Assembly: GCA_034190875.2 (NCBI GenBank)
Contig: CM067348.1
Location: forward strand, 31,075,714-31,139,713
Direction of reading: 5' to 3'
Origin: Urechis unicinctus
Lineage: Eukaryota; Annelida; Polychaeta; Xenopneusta; Urechidae
Length of the DNA: 64,000 bases
Made by a program: the position numbers and the translations under genes. This document shows, piece after piece, positions 10,286-23,754 of this stretch; position 1 is the first letter of the stretch, and every line of letters begins with the position of its first letter. Below the pieces are notes generated by a model. The model was not told the origin of the DNA. It saw nothing but the letters and a program-made list of their open reading frames with translations, and searched no databases.

Positions 10286-13229
10286 CACAGTAAATTATTG
10301 ATTAGTGTAAAAACATTTGTAAATTTTTATGCTTAGTGCAATAGTTTGTTTGATTTAAATCTAATCCCAGAGCTTGCTGTTTTTTATATATTGGCAGAAG
10401 ATTTTTTATGCTATGATATGTACTAATAATTTTGTGAATTGACTAAAATAGCATCTCTGTAATTATTCTGACTGAATCATTGCAAATCATTCCGTTCTTC
10501 AGTATTCTATCATCAGCTTCTTGTCAGATCTTGGAATTAACATGAATATGAATCTCACATAGCATTCTACGTTTTGCAAACTATGGTGACCTGATAATGA
10601 TCAATTGCATTCTTAATAGTGCAACTTGTATGTTTGCTAAAATTAATATTCAAGAAATGCATGTAGTTAAGGAAATACTATGCATTAATTTGGGACTATG
10701 AATGAATATGATTAATAATTTGAGATCTAGCATTGCTTTTATTCCAAATATTATACATGGTAATGAAAATTATTCATAGAAATCTCAAATCGTTTTAAGG
10801 TTCGATTGATTTCTGCGTTCATTCCTTAATCTTATGTAATCAGTCTTTGAGCAAAATTGTACAGTGTAGGTTATTGTATTGGACCGGAATTATGTCATTG
10901 TGTCATCATTGTTTGTACACCACATACACTGTTTGCCGTTCATGAACCATTCTAAAGATCTAGGTTCAAATCACTTTCTCTCGTTAACTTGCTACATCAT
11001 CGCCCACTCGTCCACAGTTGTCAACGTTTGTATATCGTGAAAAAAAGTGAATTTGGCTGATCAAAATGGATATTTATGTGTGTTGCCGCCATTCTCCATA
11101 ATATTGTGTGTGACTGCCGCAGAGATCTGTTTATAAGATTATTGTAGCATCATTTGTGCTGATTCAGATATAAAAGTCATGAAAACTCGTCTTATTCCAG
11201 CATTCTGTTGCATGTGTATCGTAGTTGTACATGTGTTTTGGCAAGCGACTCGGCAGGTGACATTTATCGGGCGATGGCCGCTGGGATATATCTCATGCCT
11301 CATTTTATTGAAGTTGTCGGGGTCAGTTGTCGACAATAATCGCATTTTATGTCCTATGGCCATGCGATTATTATTTTGTTTTTACAAAATACACCACGTG
11401 GTACAGATTTCACTCGCTGCTGTTCAAATGCTCTGATCTTTTTCAGTTACAATGTCAATAAATGAATGTACAAGAATTTGAATTGTGATTTTATGACCAA
11501 TATTTCTGTCAATTCAAAATGTTGGTGTGTCCAATTTGGATGACACAGGAGGATGTTTAATGTATAAATCATAAAGCGATGCTATTCACTGTTAAATACA
11601 ACTAATCAATATTCCACGTACATCGATGATCATTAACAATGCCCCCCTCAGACTGACAATGTTTACCAGAAACTCATTGAATTTGTGTTAAACAAGAATT
11701 GGTCTCAAATATTTATGCTGAACATCGTCGGACACTGAACGAGAATAACATTACCCCAACAATCAATGATCCCAATATCCAATATGCAATTACTTCTGGT
11801 TTATGGATAGGATCTAGGTTGTAATTGAATCTAACCATTGTACATCGTGTGTCCCTGTATGGCGTTTATATGTAACTGATTCATAAGAAGACTGATTGAC
11901 CAAATTATCTGATATTACATTCTTTGGGTCCCTCGTAGATCTGGATTTTCTAATAGTTTCGATTGTTTACTTCTAGGGGGTTGTGCGAAAGAATCCCAAG
12001 TATTATGAGCTACAAGCAATAATGGTCCAACCTCACAATATCGCATATTATTAGCGATATGTTTACTGAAATACGTATTTCAGGCTGATATTAGACTTAC
12101 GGGCTCTTCGGACTGTGATGAATGGGTTTTCACTGAATTGGAGTGTTTAACCGATTTAGTAACCTATTCCACTGTATTTAATATGATGATAATTTACATG
12201 ATCTATCAAGATGACAGCCATGTGGACGACGTAGGAACTGCCTCATATATATCAGATGAAGTCTATTTCACGTCACTGAGGTTGTTTCTATGAGGTACCA
12301 CTAAAGAATGTCCCTCTCTAGAAATAATTTGCAATCGGATCACACGTCAAACATTGTTGTCGGTTACAAATCAATTTATTACAATTTGTAGGTCGATTTG
12401 ATGCTGGGTAAAGAATTAATAAGAAGCAAAGAACAAACATCACATTTCACATATTTGCGAACACACGCCAGAAATCAACGAATGTTCAATGACGTATGGT
12501 GAAACATTGTTTGCATCAATGGGAAAACATGTTTCAAACATTGACATATTTAGAAAAAAACTGCTCATGAAATCAATGAACATACTTACTTTATAATATC
12601 AAAAGCGTATGAAGCTCGTACTTGTTGTGTTGGCTGTCTTAATTTCAGTTTCTGGTCACTGAGATAGGAGTGGTGCATTAGTTATTTAATATGAGTCCTA
12701 GTAACACCGAGTCTGTCAATATAAGCTAAGGTAGTAAGTCTTGTAAAGATTACTAATGATTGTTTAAAATGTTGTTTGCTATTTCGCATAACTGTCTTGA
12801 TTGATTCGTGTATTATTTTTTTATATCCCAAATGAAGGAAGAAACTCTCTGCTGCGTTGTTTGTAAGTCTTTTGGTAGGGTGTAATTGACAGAGTGTTTT
12901 CTTGCATTTTCCACAGCAATCAGACTACAGATAATGACATGAAATAGAGAGCACAACTCACACAGTAATTTCTAATATTCTTGATAAAACAGAGAGCCAA
13001 CATTCAATTGCGGCATTTGCATACTCCATTTATACCCAACAAGATGTGGAGAAATGATAGATCGTCACTATTTCATGTGATTGTTTTTTACTGTCCGAAA
13101 TAAATTGAAAATAACGTACCCGGGACAAACATCCTCAGTATAAAGGATGTTAACCAGTATTCATTCGACGTCTCTAGTTCCCTCAGTAATGCTACAGGAG
13201 TGTATTGAAGTTATGATGATTTTTGATAA
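10286..13229. other. HS6ST 3' UTR and downstream intergenic DNA
   Basis: No gene seen. The first ~1.2 kb is a plausible 3' UTR ending near the AATAAA at 11457-11462. The rest is AT-rich unique-looking sequence without coding signatures, RNA genes or clear repeats. Confidence 0.6.
11457..11462 (+). terminator. Candidate polyadenylation signal AATAAA
   Basis: Canonical hexamer about 1.17 kb after the HS6ST stop codon, followed within 30 bases by T/G-rich sequence. It is a reasonable but unproven end for the HS6ST transcript. No closer canonical hexamer stood out downstream of 10285. Confidence 0.4.
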
Positions 13230-13231
13230 TA

Positions 13232-13565
13232 CCGTATATTCCCTAATTAACGCCCCTCCCCTAATTAACGCCCCCCTTCCGTTTTAAAGAAAAGATAAAA
13301 TCATGACTTACCATAAATTTATTAATTTATCCTTTTATATTCTCAAACTTTCACTATTCGTACGTATGCAATGTTTAGGGAGATGGAATTTGCTCCATAC
13401 GTGTTGTTTTTTACGCATAAAAGACATGGACATGATGTGACTATTGTGTTTTTGGTATATAAGACTTAAACATGCAGTAAATTTTATCGATTTTTGACGC
13501 TTTATAAACGCCCCCCCCTTTCCAAAATGTAACGCCCCCGGGGGCGCTAATAAGGGAATATACGG
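13232..13565. mobile_element. TA-flanked miniature inverted-repeat element (MITE)
   Basis: A 334-bp non-coding element bounded by inverted repeats beginning CCGTATATTCCCT at both ends and continuing imperfectly into a C-rich/G-rich zone (about 25 bp). TA dinucleotides at 13230-13231 and 13566-13567 fit TA target duplication, as in Tc1/mariner/pogo-type transposons. The superfamily is inferred from the TA only. Right-hand portions recur at 17455-17602 and 21728-21876, created by tandem duplication rather than new insertion. Confidence 0.8.
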
Positions 13566-14138
13566 TATGCGGTTCATATTAGGAAGACAGAGACAAGGCA
13601 AGTGAATCGTGCATGTCTCTTGGAAATGCGTTGAATACAAATCACCCTCTCCCCACGGATTAAATAATAGGGGAACAAACACACCATTCAGTAGAAGAAA
13701 GGCAAACGTAATTTGCTTCTGTTTACATATTAGCAAATATGAGTTGTTTCAATATGTAGTTTTTGTGACCGAAAAAAGACAAATCTTTCCTATTTATGAG
13801 CACCATTTAACCCGAATTATCATGCGAAATAATTAGTTACGTCCAGACTGACGACCGAAAACAACGATTCAGCTGATGTCAGTAGATTGGAACAACCTAG
13901 TAGTGCCTTTCTTGTTCGGAAAATAAGAGGCTTTCTCGTCGTAGGTTGTTTTTTTACCCACGTTAGTACATTTAGTGGAAAAATCATATCCCGCCTCAAT
14001 GAAACTACATGGAGCAAAACTGGTCAGGAATTTTTCACACCAGTTGTTGTTCACAGAGGGCTGAGCAGCCAGGCCAACAAGCGTATTGCCCGAAGTATTC
14101 TATAGTACAGTATAATGTTATATTGCCTCAGATGAAAA

Positions 14139-15414
<1,276 letters not shown>

Positions 15415-16922
15415 AGTATAGGGGATCAGCCCATAACGCCTGCATCTTGAAGCTGTTGCTGAGTGCAAAGACAATGCCCGTGCCTCCAGTCTTCCACAAC
15501 CTACGGGGTTATGACTACCACCTCTTGATGCAGGCCATTAGCAAGGTGGAAGGCTAAATCAACTGCATCCCACACAATATGTAGAAGTACATATCCCCAT
15601 TGATCGGACAGTTACGCTTTACTGACAGTGCACAGTTCCTCCTGGCTAGCTAGTTGGTCTTGACAAGTTTGCAGAAATAGCTCTGCTGCTACTTCACAAC
15701 CCTATGACACGGCTTGATAAGCAGAAATAGCTAAGTATGAAACTAAGTACGGGCTGGACCCTGCCTAGTACTACACCAGCCCTGGACTGTCATCGGATGC
15801 CCTGCTTAAGAGCACGGCCGTGGAGTTAGAGTTACTCACCGACTATGACAAACACCTGTTCAATAAGAAGGGCCTGCACGGTGGAATAAGCATGGTGTTG
15901 GTGGCCATGTATAAGCCAATAACCCGTACAGTGAGTGCTTTGAGCAAGATAAGCCAGCGAGTTATATCCATTACCTTGATGCTAACAACCTGTATGGGTG
16001 GGCGATGAGCCAGCCCCTACCCACTGGGGCGATTGAGTGGTCATAGGAATCTCAAGCTGTACCTATTGCTGGGGATGAGGATTACCAAGATACACCATGC
16101 GCTTATATTCAATCAGAGCCCCTGGATGGACCCATGAATTCTTATGAATACCAAGCTGTGACTTTGAGAATGACCTGTGCAAGCTACTGAACAATGGAGA
16201 ATCTCCGAATGCGAGTCGACGTTAAAATTGCTCGGCAGAAGAAGAAGAAATACGCAGGCTTGTGGCCAGTCCCACTTATTCTCGTCACCAAGTATTCAAT
16301 GACGACCTGGACGCACTGCATATGCACAAGACCCGCCTAGTGGTAAATCTCCTGGTGTATATTGGCATGTGTATACTCGACCTCTCCAAGCACCTGACAA
16401 ACGACTTCTATTAAAACTCAATGAAGTCCAGCGACCTATACACAAACACAGGCTCCTGCTTGTGGAGATCCGCACAGCTAACTTGTACGCAGACATGCAA
16501 GAGGATAGTGACCTCTTTGATACAATCAACTATAATCCTTCCCATCCCTTGCTCAGTAACGTAAAAAAGAAGGTGCTAGGGAAGATAAAGGATGCGTGCA
16601 CCGGTTTGCTTATCAAGGAGTATGTTGGACTGCACATTAAGAGGTACTTGATCCTGATGTCTGATGAGGGTGAGATATAAAAGGCAAAGGGAGTGAAGAA
16701 GGTTGTGGTCGAGAAGCACCTTCACCACGCACAGTTAATTGAGTCTCTGTTCACAAAGAAGCAGTTCCGTAATGGAATGAACATGCTACGGAGTGATGGT
16801 CACAAGATTTATGGTCTACACGTCAACAAGGTGTCACTCTCCCCGTTTGACTCAAAGAGGTGGATAGCCGTGAACGGCGTAGACACCTTGGTTTATGGTC
16901 GCTTTAGTTTACCGGCAAACTA
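15415..16922 (+). mobile_element. Polinton/Maverick-type DNA polymerase B fossil, unit 1
   Basis: Broken remnant of a protein-primed family B DNA polymerase of the Polinton/Maverick kind. Recognisable in order are an exonuclease-region signature (FHNLRGYD), a palm-region signature (YLDANNLYGW type), and a C-terminal block (for example KKQFRNGMNMLRSDGHKIYG). Only the polymerase part is recognised; no capsid, integrase or terminal repeats were identified in the unit. It carries roughly five to ten breaks and is clearly dead. The element is old, whereas its triplication is recent. Confidence 0.85.
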
Positions 16923-16979
16923 ACAGGAAGCGCATCTAACAAAGCAAAAATCTCCTGCCAGGACCCCTTTTCTCTATAC

Positions 16980-17450
16980 TACTCATGAAGAAATCATCAA
17001 AGTTGGGCTGAAGCCAAATACAGTAAGAAATCCTCAAAAGTGTGGGCCGTTACTAGTTCCATTAGGAAAGAATTAATTGTGTTGGCCATGGGTAGGTCGA
17101 TTAGGAACAAATTGATGATGTGGGTCGTGGCTATCAAGAACGTATCTGTATTGTTGGCCGTTGCTCGGTCTATTAGAAACGAATTAATGTTGTAGGCCAT
17201 AGCTTGGTCTATTAGGAACGTGTCAAAGTGGTGGCCTCCATTAAGGTTGTATCAATGGGTTGTTACTAGGTCCGCTAAGAAATTACCAATATTTAGGGCC
17301 GATACTATGTCCTATTGTCAGGGGAGGGTTGGTAGGAAGTCATTAACTGAGTCGGCCGATGTCAGGTCCATTAGTAACCTATTGGCTCATGCTAGGTTAG
17401 TAAGGATCTTATCAACAGTGTGGACCGATGCTAAGCTCAGCAGGAGCTTT
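16980..17450. repeat. Degenerate 39-bp-period array, unit 1
   Basis: Imperfect tandem repeats of about 39 bp built on the words GGCC, GCTAGGTC, ATTAGGAA and AATTAATG, with periods drifting between about 29 and 39 bp towards the right. It directly follows the polymerase fossil and ends at the unit boundary. There is no dyad symmetry or unique-spacer pattern, so it is not a CRISPR. Confidence 0.8.
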
Positions 17451-17454
17451 TGAC

Positions 17455-17602
17455 CATAAAAGACATGGACATGATGTGACTATTGTGTTTTTGGTATATA
17501 AGACTTAAACATGCAGTAAATTTTATCGATTTTTGACGCTTTATAAACGCCCCCCTTTCCAAAATGTAACGCCCCCGGGGGCGCTAATAAAGGAATATAC
17601 GG
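17455..17602. mobile_element. Right part of the MITE at the unit 2 start
   Basis: About 148 bp matching 13416-13565, ending in the same inverted terminus followed by TA. The left half is missing because the duplication boundary fell inside the element. Confidence 0.9.
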
Positions 17603-18182
17603 TATGCGGTTCATATTAGGAAGACAGAGACAAGGCAAGTGAATCGTGCATGTCTCCTGGAAATGCGTTGAATACAAATCACCCTCTCCCCACGGATTAA
17701 ATAATAGGGGGACAAACACACCATTCAGTAGAAGAAGGCAAACGTAATTTGCTTCTGTTTACATATTAGCAAATATGAGTTGTTTCAATATGTAGTTTTT
17801 GTGACCGAAAAAAGACAAATCTTTCCTATTTATGAGCACCATTTAACCCGAATTATCATGCGAAATAATTAGTTACGTCCAGACTGACGACCGAAAACAA
17901 CGATGCAGCTGATGTCAGTAGATTGGAACAACCTAGTAGTGCCTTTCTTGTTCGGAAAATAAGAGGCTTTCTCGTCGTATGTTGTTTTTTTACCCACGTT
18001 AGTACATTTAGTGGAAAAATCATATCCCGCCTCAATGAAACTACATGGAGCAAAACTGGTCAGGCATTTTTCACACCAGTTGTTGTTCGCAGAGGGCTGA
18101 GCAGCCAGGCCAACAAGCGTATTGCCCGAAGTATTCTATGGTACAGTATAATGTTATTTTGCCTCAGATGAAAAAAGTTAAG

Positions 18183-18516
<334 letters not shown>

Positions 18517-19559
18517 TTATCCATGCTCGCTGGTGGCATATTACTAGCAGACGGGGGAGAGGGGGTGGATGTTATTCAAAATGCAGCGTCCATCTCGTGT
18601 CATCCAAGCACCGTCTATAGAACTTTCACACCAACACTGAATTATGCTCAATGCGACAGCTGTGTGGGCGTCTGCATACTTTACTCGATGATGGTGAAAC
18701 ATATATGGATTTCCAATGAATCCTCTGGGCAGCATGCTGTAATCCAGCTTTATTAATGTATTAATGAGCGGAATAAGATATCTCACTTGCTATGACAACA
18801 GCTGTAGCTGAGTAGCCATTAATGTGAGCTCTGATTGGCGGTTAGCCTTTTATCAGAGCTTGTTATTGAATGACGTGGATATGCCCATGTATTATTCATG
18901 AAGCTATATTTGACAATCACGGGGAAAAGTCGCATAACAGCTGCCCAGGCTCAGTGGCCAAATACTAATGACATCTCTAGAAGTAGTATAGAGAGTATGG
19001 GTCCTAGCGCACGCCCCTCAACTACACTACACCACTAACTACAGATTGTACGGGTGATCTTTGCTTTCTAAGATGACCCCCAACAAGGCAGCGTAGGGTG
19101 GTAGAGTCGTGTCCGACCCCCAACAGGCCCAACGGTAAACTAACGTGACCATAGGCCTAGGTGTCTACGCCGTTCGCTTCTATCCACCGCTTTGAGTCAA
19201 AGCTATGACTGTTTTGCTACGTGGATGGCTCTCTTTGGCGCTGCAGAACCCTTAGCTTTTGATTTTGTCTTGGTGGCGGCTTTACACCTGTACGGATTTC
19301 TTTAGCCCTGGCCTCTCCTATACTCTATTTGCATCTTGCCTGCCTGGTAGACGGACTTTTTTGCACCCCTTCTGGGTCACTATCTGATAGCACATTTTGT
19401 TCCCCTATTGTTTATAACAGTTTATATTTACTACGGGTGTACTACTTCAACAGTGCGTATTTCGCATTCTCGTATGTATCTCACCCTTGGATAAAAGAGT
19501 GCACGAAGTGGCTACCCACTGTCATGTGTGTTAAAAGGAACTCATCAATGATTCAGTCC

Positions 19560-21195
19560 GTGACCACTGCCATATAACAGTATAGGGGACCAGCCCATAA
19601 CGCCTGCATCTTGAAGCTGTGGCTGAGTGCAAAGACAATGCCCGTGCCTCCAGTCTTCCACAACCTACGGGGTTATGACTCCCACCTCTTGATGCAGGCC
19701 ATTAGCAAGGTGGAAGGCTAAATCAACTGCATCCCACACAATATGTAGAAGTACATATCCCCATCGATCGGACAGTTACGCTTTACTGACAGTGCACAGT
19801 TCCTCCTGGCCTAGCTTGACAAGTTGGTCTCTGCAAACAACCCAGACACCTTTGCAGATATAGCTAAGTATGAAACCGACGAAACGAGGCGCTGGCTGCT
19901 ACTTCACAAGGCAGTGTATTCCTATGAATTCATGGACGGCTGTGATAAGTTAAATGTCCCACTGCCGCCAATCCAGGAGTTCTACAGCATGATTTCTGAG
20001 CAAGTCATATCTGGTGCAGTACGGGCTGGACCCTGCCTACTACTACACCAGCCCTGGCCTGTCATGGGATGCCCTGCTTAAGAGCACGGCCGTGGAGTTA
20101 GAGTTACTCACCGACTATGACAAACACCTGTTCAATAAGAAGGGCCTGCACGGTGGAATAAGCATGGTGTTGCGTGGCCATGTATAAGCCAATAACCCGT
20201 ACAGTGAGTGCTTTGAGCAAGATAAGCCAGCAAGTTATATCCATTACCTTGATGCTAACAACCTATATGGGTGGGCGATGAGCCAGCCCCTACCCACTGG
20301 GGCGATTGAGTGGTCATAGGAATCTCAAGCTGTACCTATTGCTGGGGATGAGGATTACCAAGATACACCATGCGCTCATATTCAATCAGAGCCCCTGGAT
20401 GGAGCCCTACATTCTTATGAATACCAACCTCCGACTTTGAGAATGACCTGTACAAGCTACTGAACAATGGAGAATCTCCGAATGCGAGTCGACGTTAAAA
20501 TTGCTCGGCAGAAGAAGAAGAAATACGCAGGCTTGTGGCCAGTCCCACTTATTCTCGTCACCAAGTATTCAATGACGACCTGGACGCCCTGCATATGCAC
20601 AAGACCCGCCTAGTGGTAAATCTCCTGGTGTATATTGGCATGTGTATACTCGACCTCTCCAAGCACCTGACAAACGACTTCTATTAAAACTCAATGAAGT
20701 CCAGCGACCTATACACAAACACAGGCTCCTGCTTGTGGAGATCCGCACAGCTAACTTGTACGCAGACATGCAAGAGGATAGTGACCTCTTTGATACAATC
20801 AACTATAATCCTTCCCATCCCTTGCTCAGTAACGTAAAAAAGAAAGTGCTAGGGAAGATAAAGGATAAGTGCACCGGTTTGCTTATCAAGGAGTATGTTG
20901 GACTGCACATTAAGAGGTACTTGATCCTGATGTCTGATGAGGGTGAGATATAAAAGGCAAAGGGAGTGAAGAAGGTTGTGGTCGAGAAGCACCTTCACCA
21001 CGCACAGTTAATTGAGTCTCTGTTCACAAAGAAGCAGTTCCGTAATGGAATGAACATGCTACGGAGTGATGGTCACAAGATTTATGGTCTACACGTCAAC
21101 AAGGTGTCACTCTCCCCGTTTGACTCAAAGAGGTGGATAGCCGTGAACGGCGTAGACACCTTGGTTTATGGTCGCGTTAGTTTACCGGCAAACTA
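19560..21195 (+). mobile_element. Polinton/Maverick-type DNA polymerase B fossil, unit 2
   Basis: Same fossil as in unit 1, copied by tandem duplication and nearly identical to it; broken, with several breaks. The FHNLRGYD region, palm signature and C-terminal block are recognisable in the same order. No other Polinton gene is recognised in this unit. Confidence 0.85.
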
Positions 21196-21252
21196 ACAGG
21201 AAGCGCATCTAACAAAGCAAAAATCTCCTGCCAGGACCCCTTTTCTCTATAC

Positions 21253-21723
21253 TACTCATGAAGAAATCATCAAAGTTGGGCTGAAGCCAAATACAGTAAG
21301 AAATCCTCAAAAGTGTGGGCCGTTACTAGTTCCATTAGGAAAGAATTAATTGTGTTGGCCATGGCTAGGTCGATTAGGAACAAATTGATGATGTGGGTCG
21401 TGGCTATCAGGAACGTATCTGTATTGTTGGCCGTTGCTCGGTCTATTAGAAACGAATTAATGTTGTAGGCAATAGCTTGGTCTATTAGGAACGTGTCAAA
21501 GTGGTGGCCTCCATTAAGGTTATATCAATGGGTTGTTACTAGGTCCGCTAAGAAATTACCAATATTTAGGGCCGATACTATGTCCTATTGTCAGGGGAGG
21601 GTTGGTAGGAAGTCATTAACTGAGTCGGCCGATGTCAGGTCCATTAGTAACCTATTGGCTCATGCTAGGTTAGTAAGGATCTTATCAACAGTGTGGACCG
21701 ATGCTAAGTTCAGCAGGAGCTTT
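21253..21723. repeat. Degenerate 39-bp-period array, unit 2
   Basis: Copy of the same array in unit 2, differing by only a few bases from unit 1, so it has not been rearranged since the duplication. Confidence 0.8.
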
Positions 21724-21727
21724 TGAC

Positions 21728-21876
21728 CATAAAAGACATGGACATGATGTGACTATTGTGTTTTTGGTATATAAGACTTAAACATGCAGTAAATTTTATC
21801 GATTTTTGACGCTTTATAAACGCCCCCCCTTTCCAAAATGTAACGCCCCCGGGGGCGCTAATAAGGGAATATACGG
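21728..21876. mobile_element. Right part of the MITE at the unit 3 start
   Basis: About 149 bp matching 13416-13565, with the same cut edge as in unit 2. Confidence 0.9.
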
Positions 21877-22455
21877 TATGCGGTTCATATTAGGAAGACA
21901 GAGACAAGGCAAGTGAATCGTGCATGTCTCTTGGAAATGCGTTGAATACAAATCACCCTCTCCCCACGGATTAAATAATAGGGGAACAAACACACCATTC
22001 AGTAGAAAAAGGCAAACGTAATTTGCTTCTGTTTACATATTAGCAAATATGAGTTGTTTCAATATGTAGTTTTTGTGACCGAAAAAAGACAAATCTTTCC
22101 TATTTATGAGCACCATTTAACCCGAATTATCATGCGAAATAATTAGTTACGTCCAGACTGACGACCGAAAACAACGATGCAGCTGATGTCAGTAGATTGG
22201 AACAACCTAGTAGTGCCTTTCTTGTTCGGAAAATAAGAGGCTTTCTCGTCGTAGGTTGTTTTTTACCCACGTTAGTACATTAAGTTGAAAAATCATATCC
22301 CGCCTCAATGAAACTACATGGAGCAAAACTGGTCAGGAATTTTTCACACCAGTTGTTGTTCGCAGAGGGCTGAGCAGCCAGGCCAACAAGCGTATTGCCC
22401 GAAGTATTCTATGGTGCAGTATAATGTTATTTTGCCTCAGATCAAAAAGTTAAGC

Positions 22456-22484
22456 ATATATATATACACATATATAAGTTAAGG

Positions 22485-22541
<57 letters not shown>

Positions 22542-22564
22542 CATGCATACATATATACACACAT

Positions 22565-22608
<44 letters not shown>

Positions 22609-22613
22609 CTATA

Positions 22614-22708
<95 letters not shown>
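22456..22708. repeat. (TA)n tract in unit 3
   Basis: About 250 bp of TA with an internal CATACATGCATACATA segment not seen in units 1 or 2. Confidence 0.95.
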
Positions 22709-22710
<2 letters not shown>

Positions 22711-23754
22711 TTATCCATACTCGCTGGTGGTATATTACCAGGAGACGGGGGAGAGGAAGTGTATGTTATTCAAAATGCAGCGTCCATCTCGTGTCATCCA
22801 AGCACCGTCTAGAACTTTCACACCAACACTGAATTATGCTCGATGCGACAGCTGTGTGAGCGTCTGCATACATTACTCGATGATGGTGAAACATGTATGG
22901 ATTTCCAATGAATCCTCTGGGCAGCATGCTGTAATCCAGCTTTATTAATGTATTAATGAGCGGAATAAGATATCTCACTTGATATGGCAACAGCTGTAGC
23001 TGAGTAGCCATTAATGTGAGCTCTGATTGGCGGTTAGCCTTTTATCAGAGCTTGTTATTGAATGACGTGGATATGCCCGTGTATTATTCATGAAGCTATA
23101 TTTGACAATCACGGGGAAAGGTCGCATAACAGCTGCCCAGGCTCAGTGGCCAAATACTAATGACATCTCTAGAAGTAGTATAGAGAGTATGGGTCCTGGC
23201 GCACCGCCCCTCAACTACACTACACCACTAACTACAGATTGTACGGGTGATCTTTGCTTTCTAAGATGAACCCAACAAGGCAGCGCAGGGTGGCAGAGTC
23301 GGGTCCGACCCCCAAAAGGCCCAACGGCAAACTAACGTGACCATAGGCCTAGGTGTCTACGCCGTTCGCTTCTATCCACCGCTTTATGCTACGCGGATGG
23401 CTCTCTTTGGCGCTGCAGAGCCCTTAGCTTTTGATTTTGCAGCCTTTCTTTGTCTTGGTGGTGGCTTTACACCTGTACGGATTTCGTTAGCCCTGGCTTC
23501 TCCTATACTGTATTTGCATCTTGCCTGCCTGGTAGACGGACTTTTTTGCACCCCTTCTAGGTCACTATCTGGTAGCACATTTTGTTCCCCCATTGTTTAT
23601 ACTAGTTTATATATACTACGGGTGCACTACTTCAACAGTGCGCCTTTCACAATCTCGTTTGTATCTCACACTTGGATAAAAGAGTGCACGAAGTGGCTAC
23701 CCACTGTCATGTGTGTACAAAGGAACTCAGCAACGACCACTGCCATATAACAGT

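Noticed and set aside
10921-10990. tRNA-like B box (GGTTCAAATC) near 10962
   Set aside because: No A box at the right distance and no cloverleaf could be drawn around it.
16980-17454. CRISPR-like array (also considered for 24648-24887)
   Set aside because: Periods of 39 and 30 bp without unique spacers or dyad repeats, in a spliced eukaryotic genome; these are minisatellites.
23337-23750. 137-codon plus-strand open frame in unit 3
   Set aside because: The equivalent stretches in units 1 and 2 are not open in the same way and no domain is recognised; most likely chance or fossil sequence.
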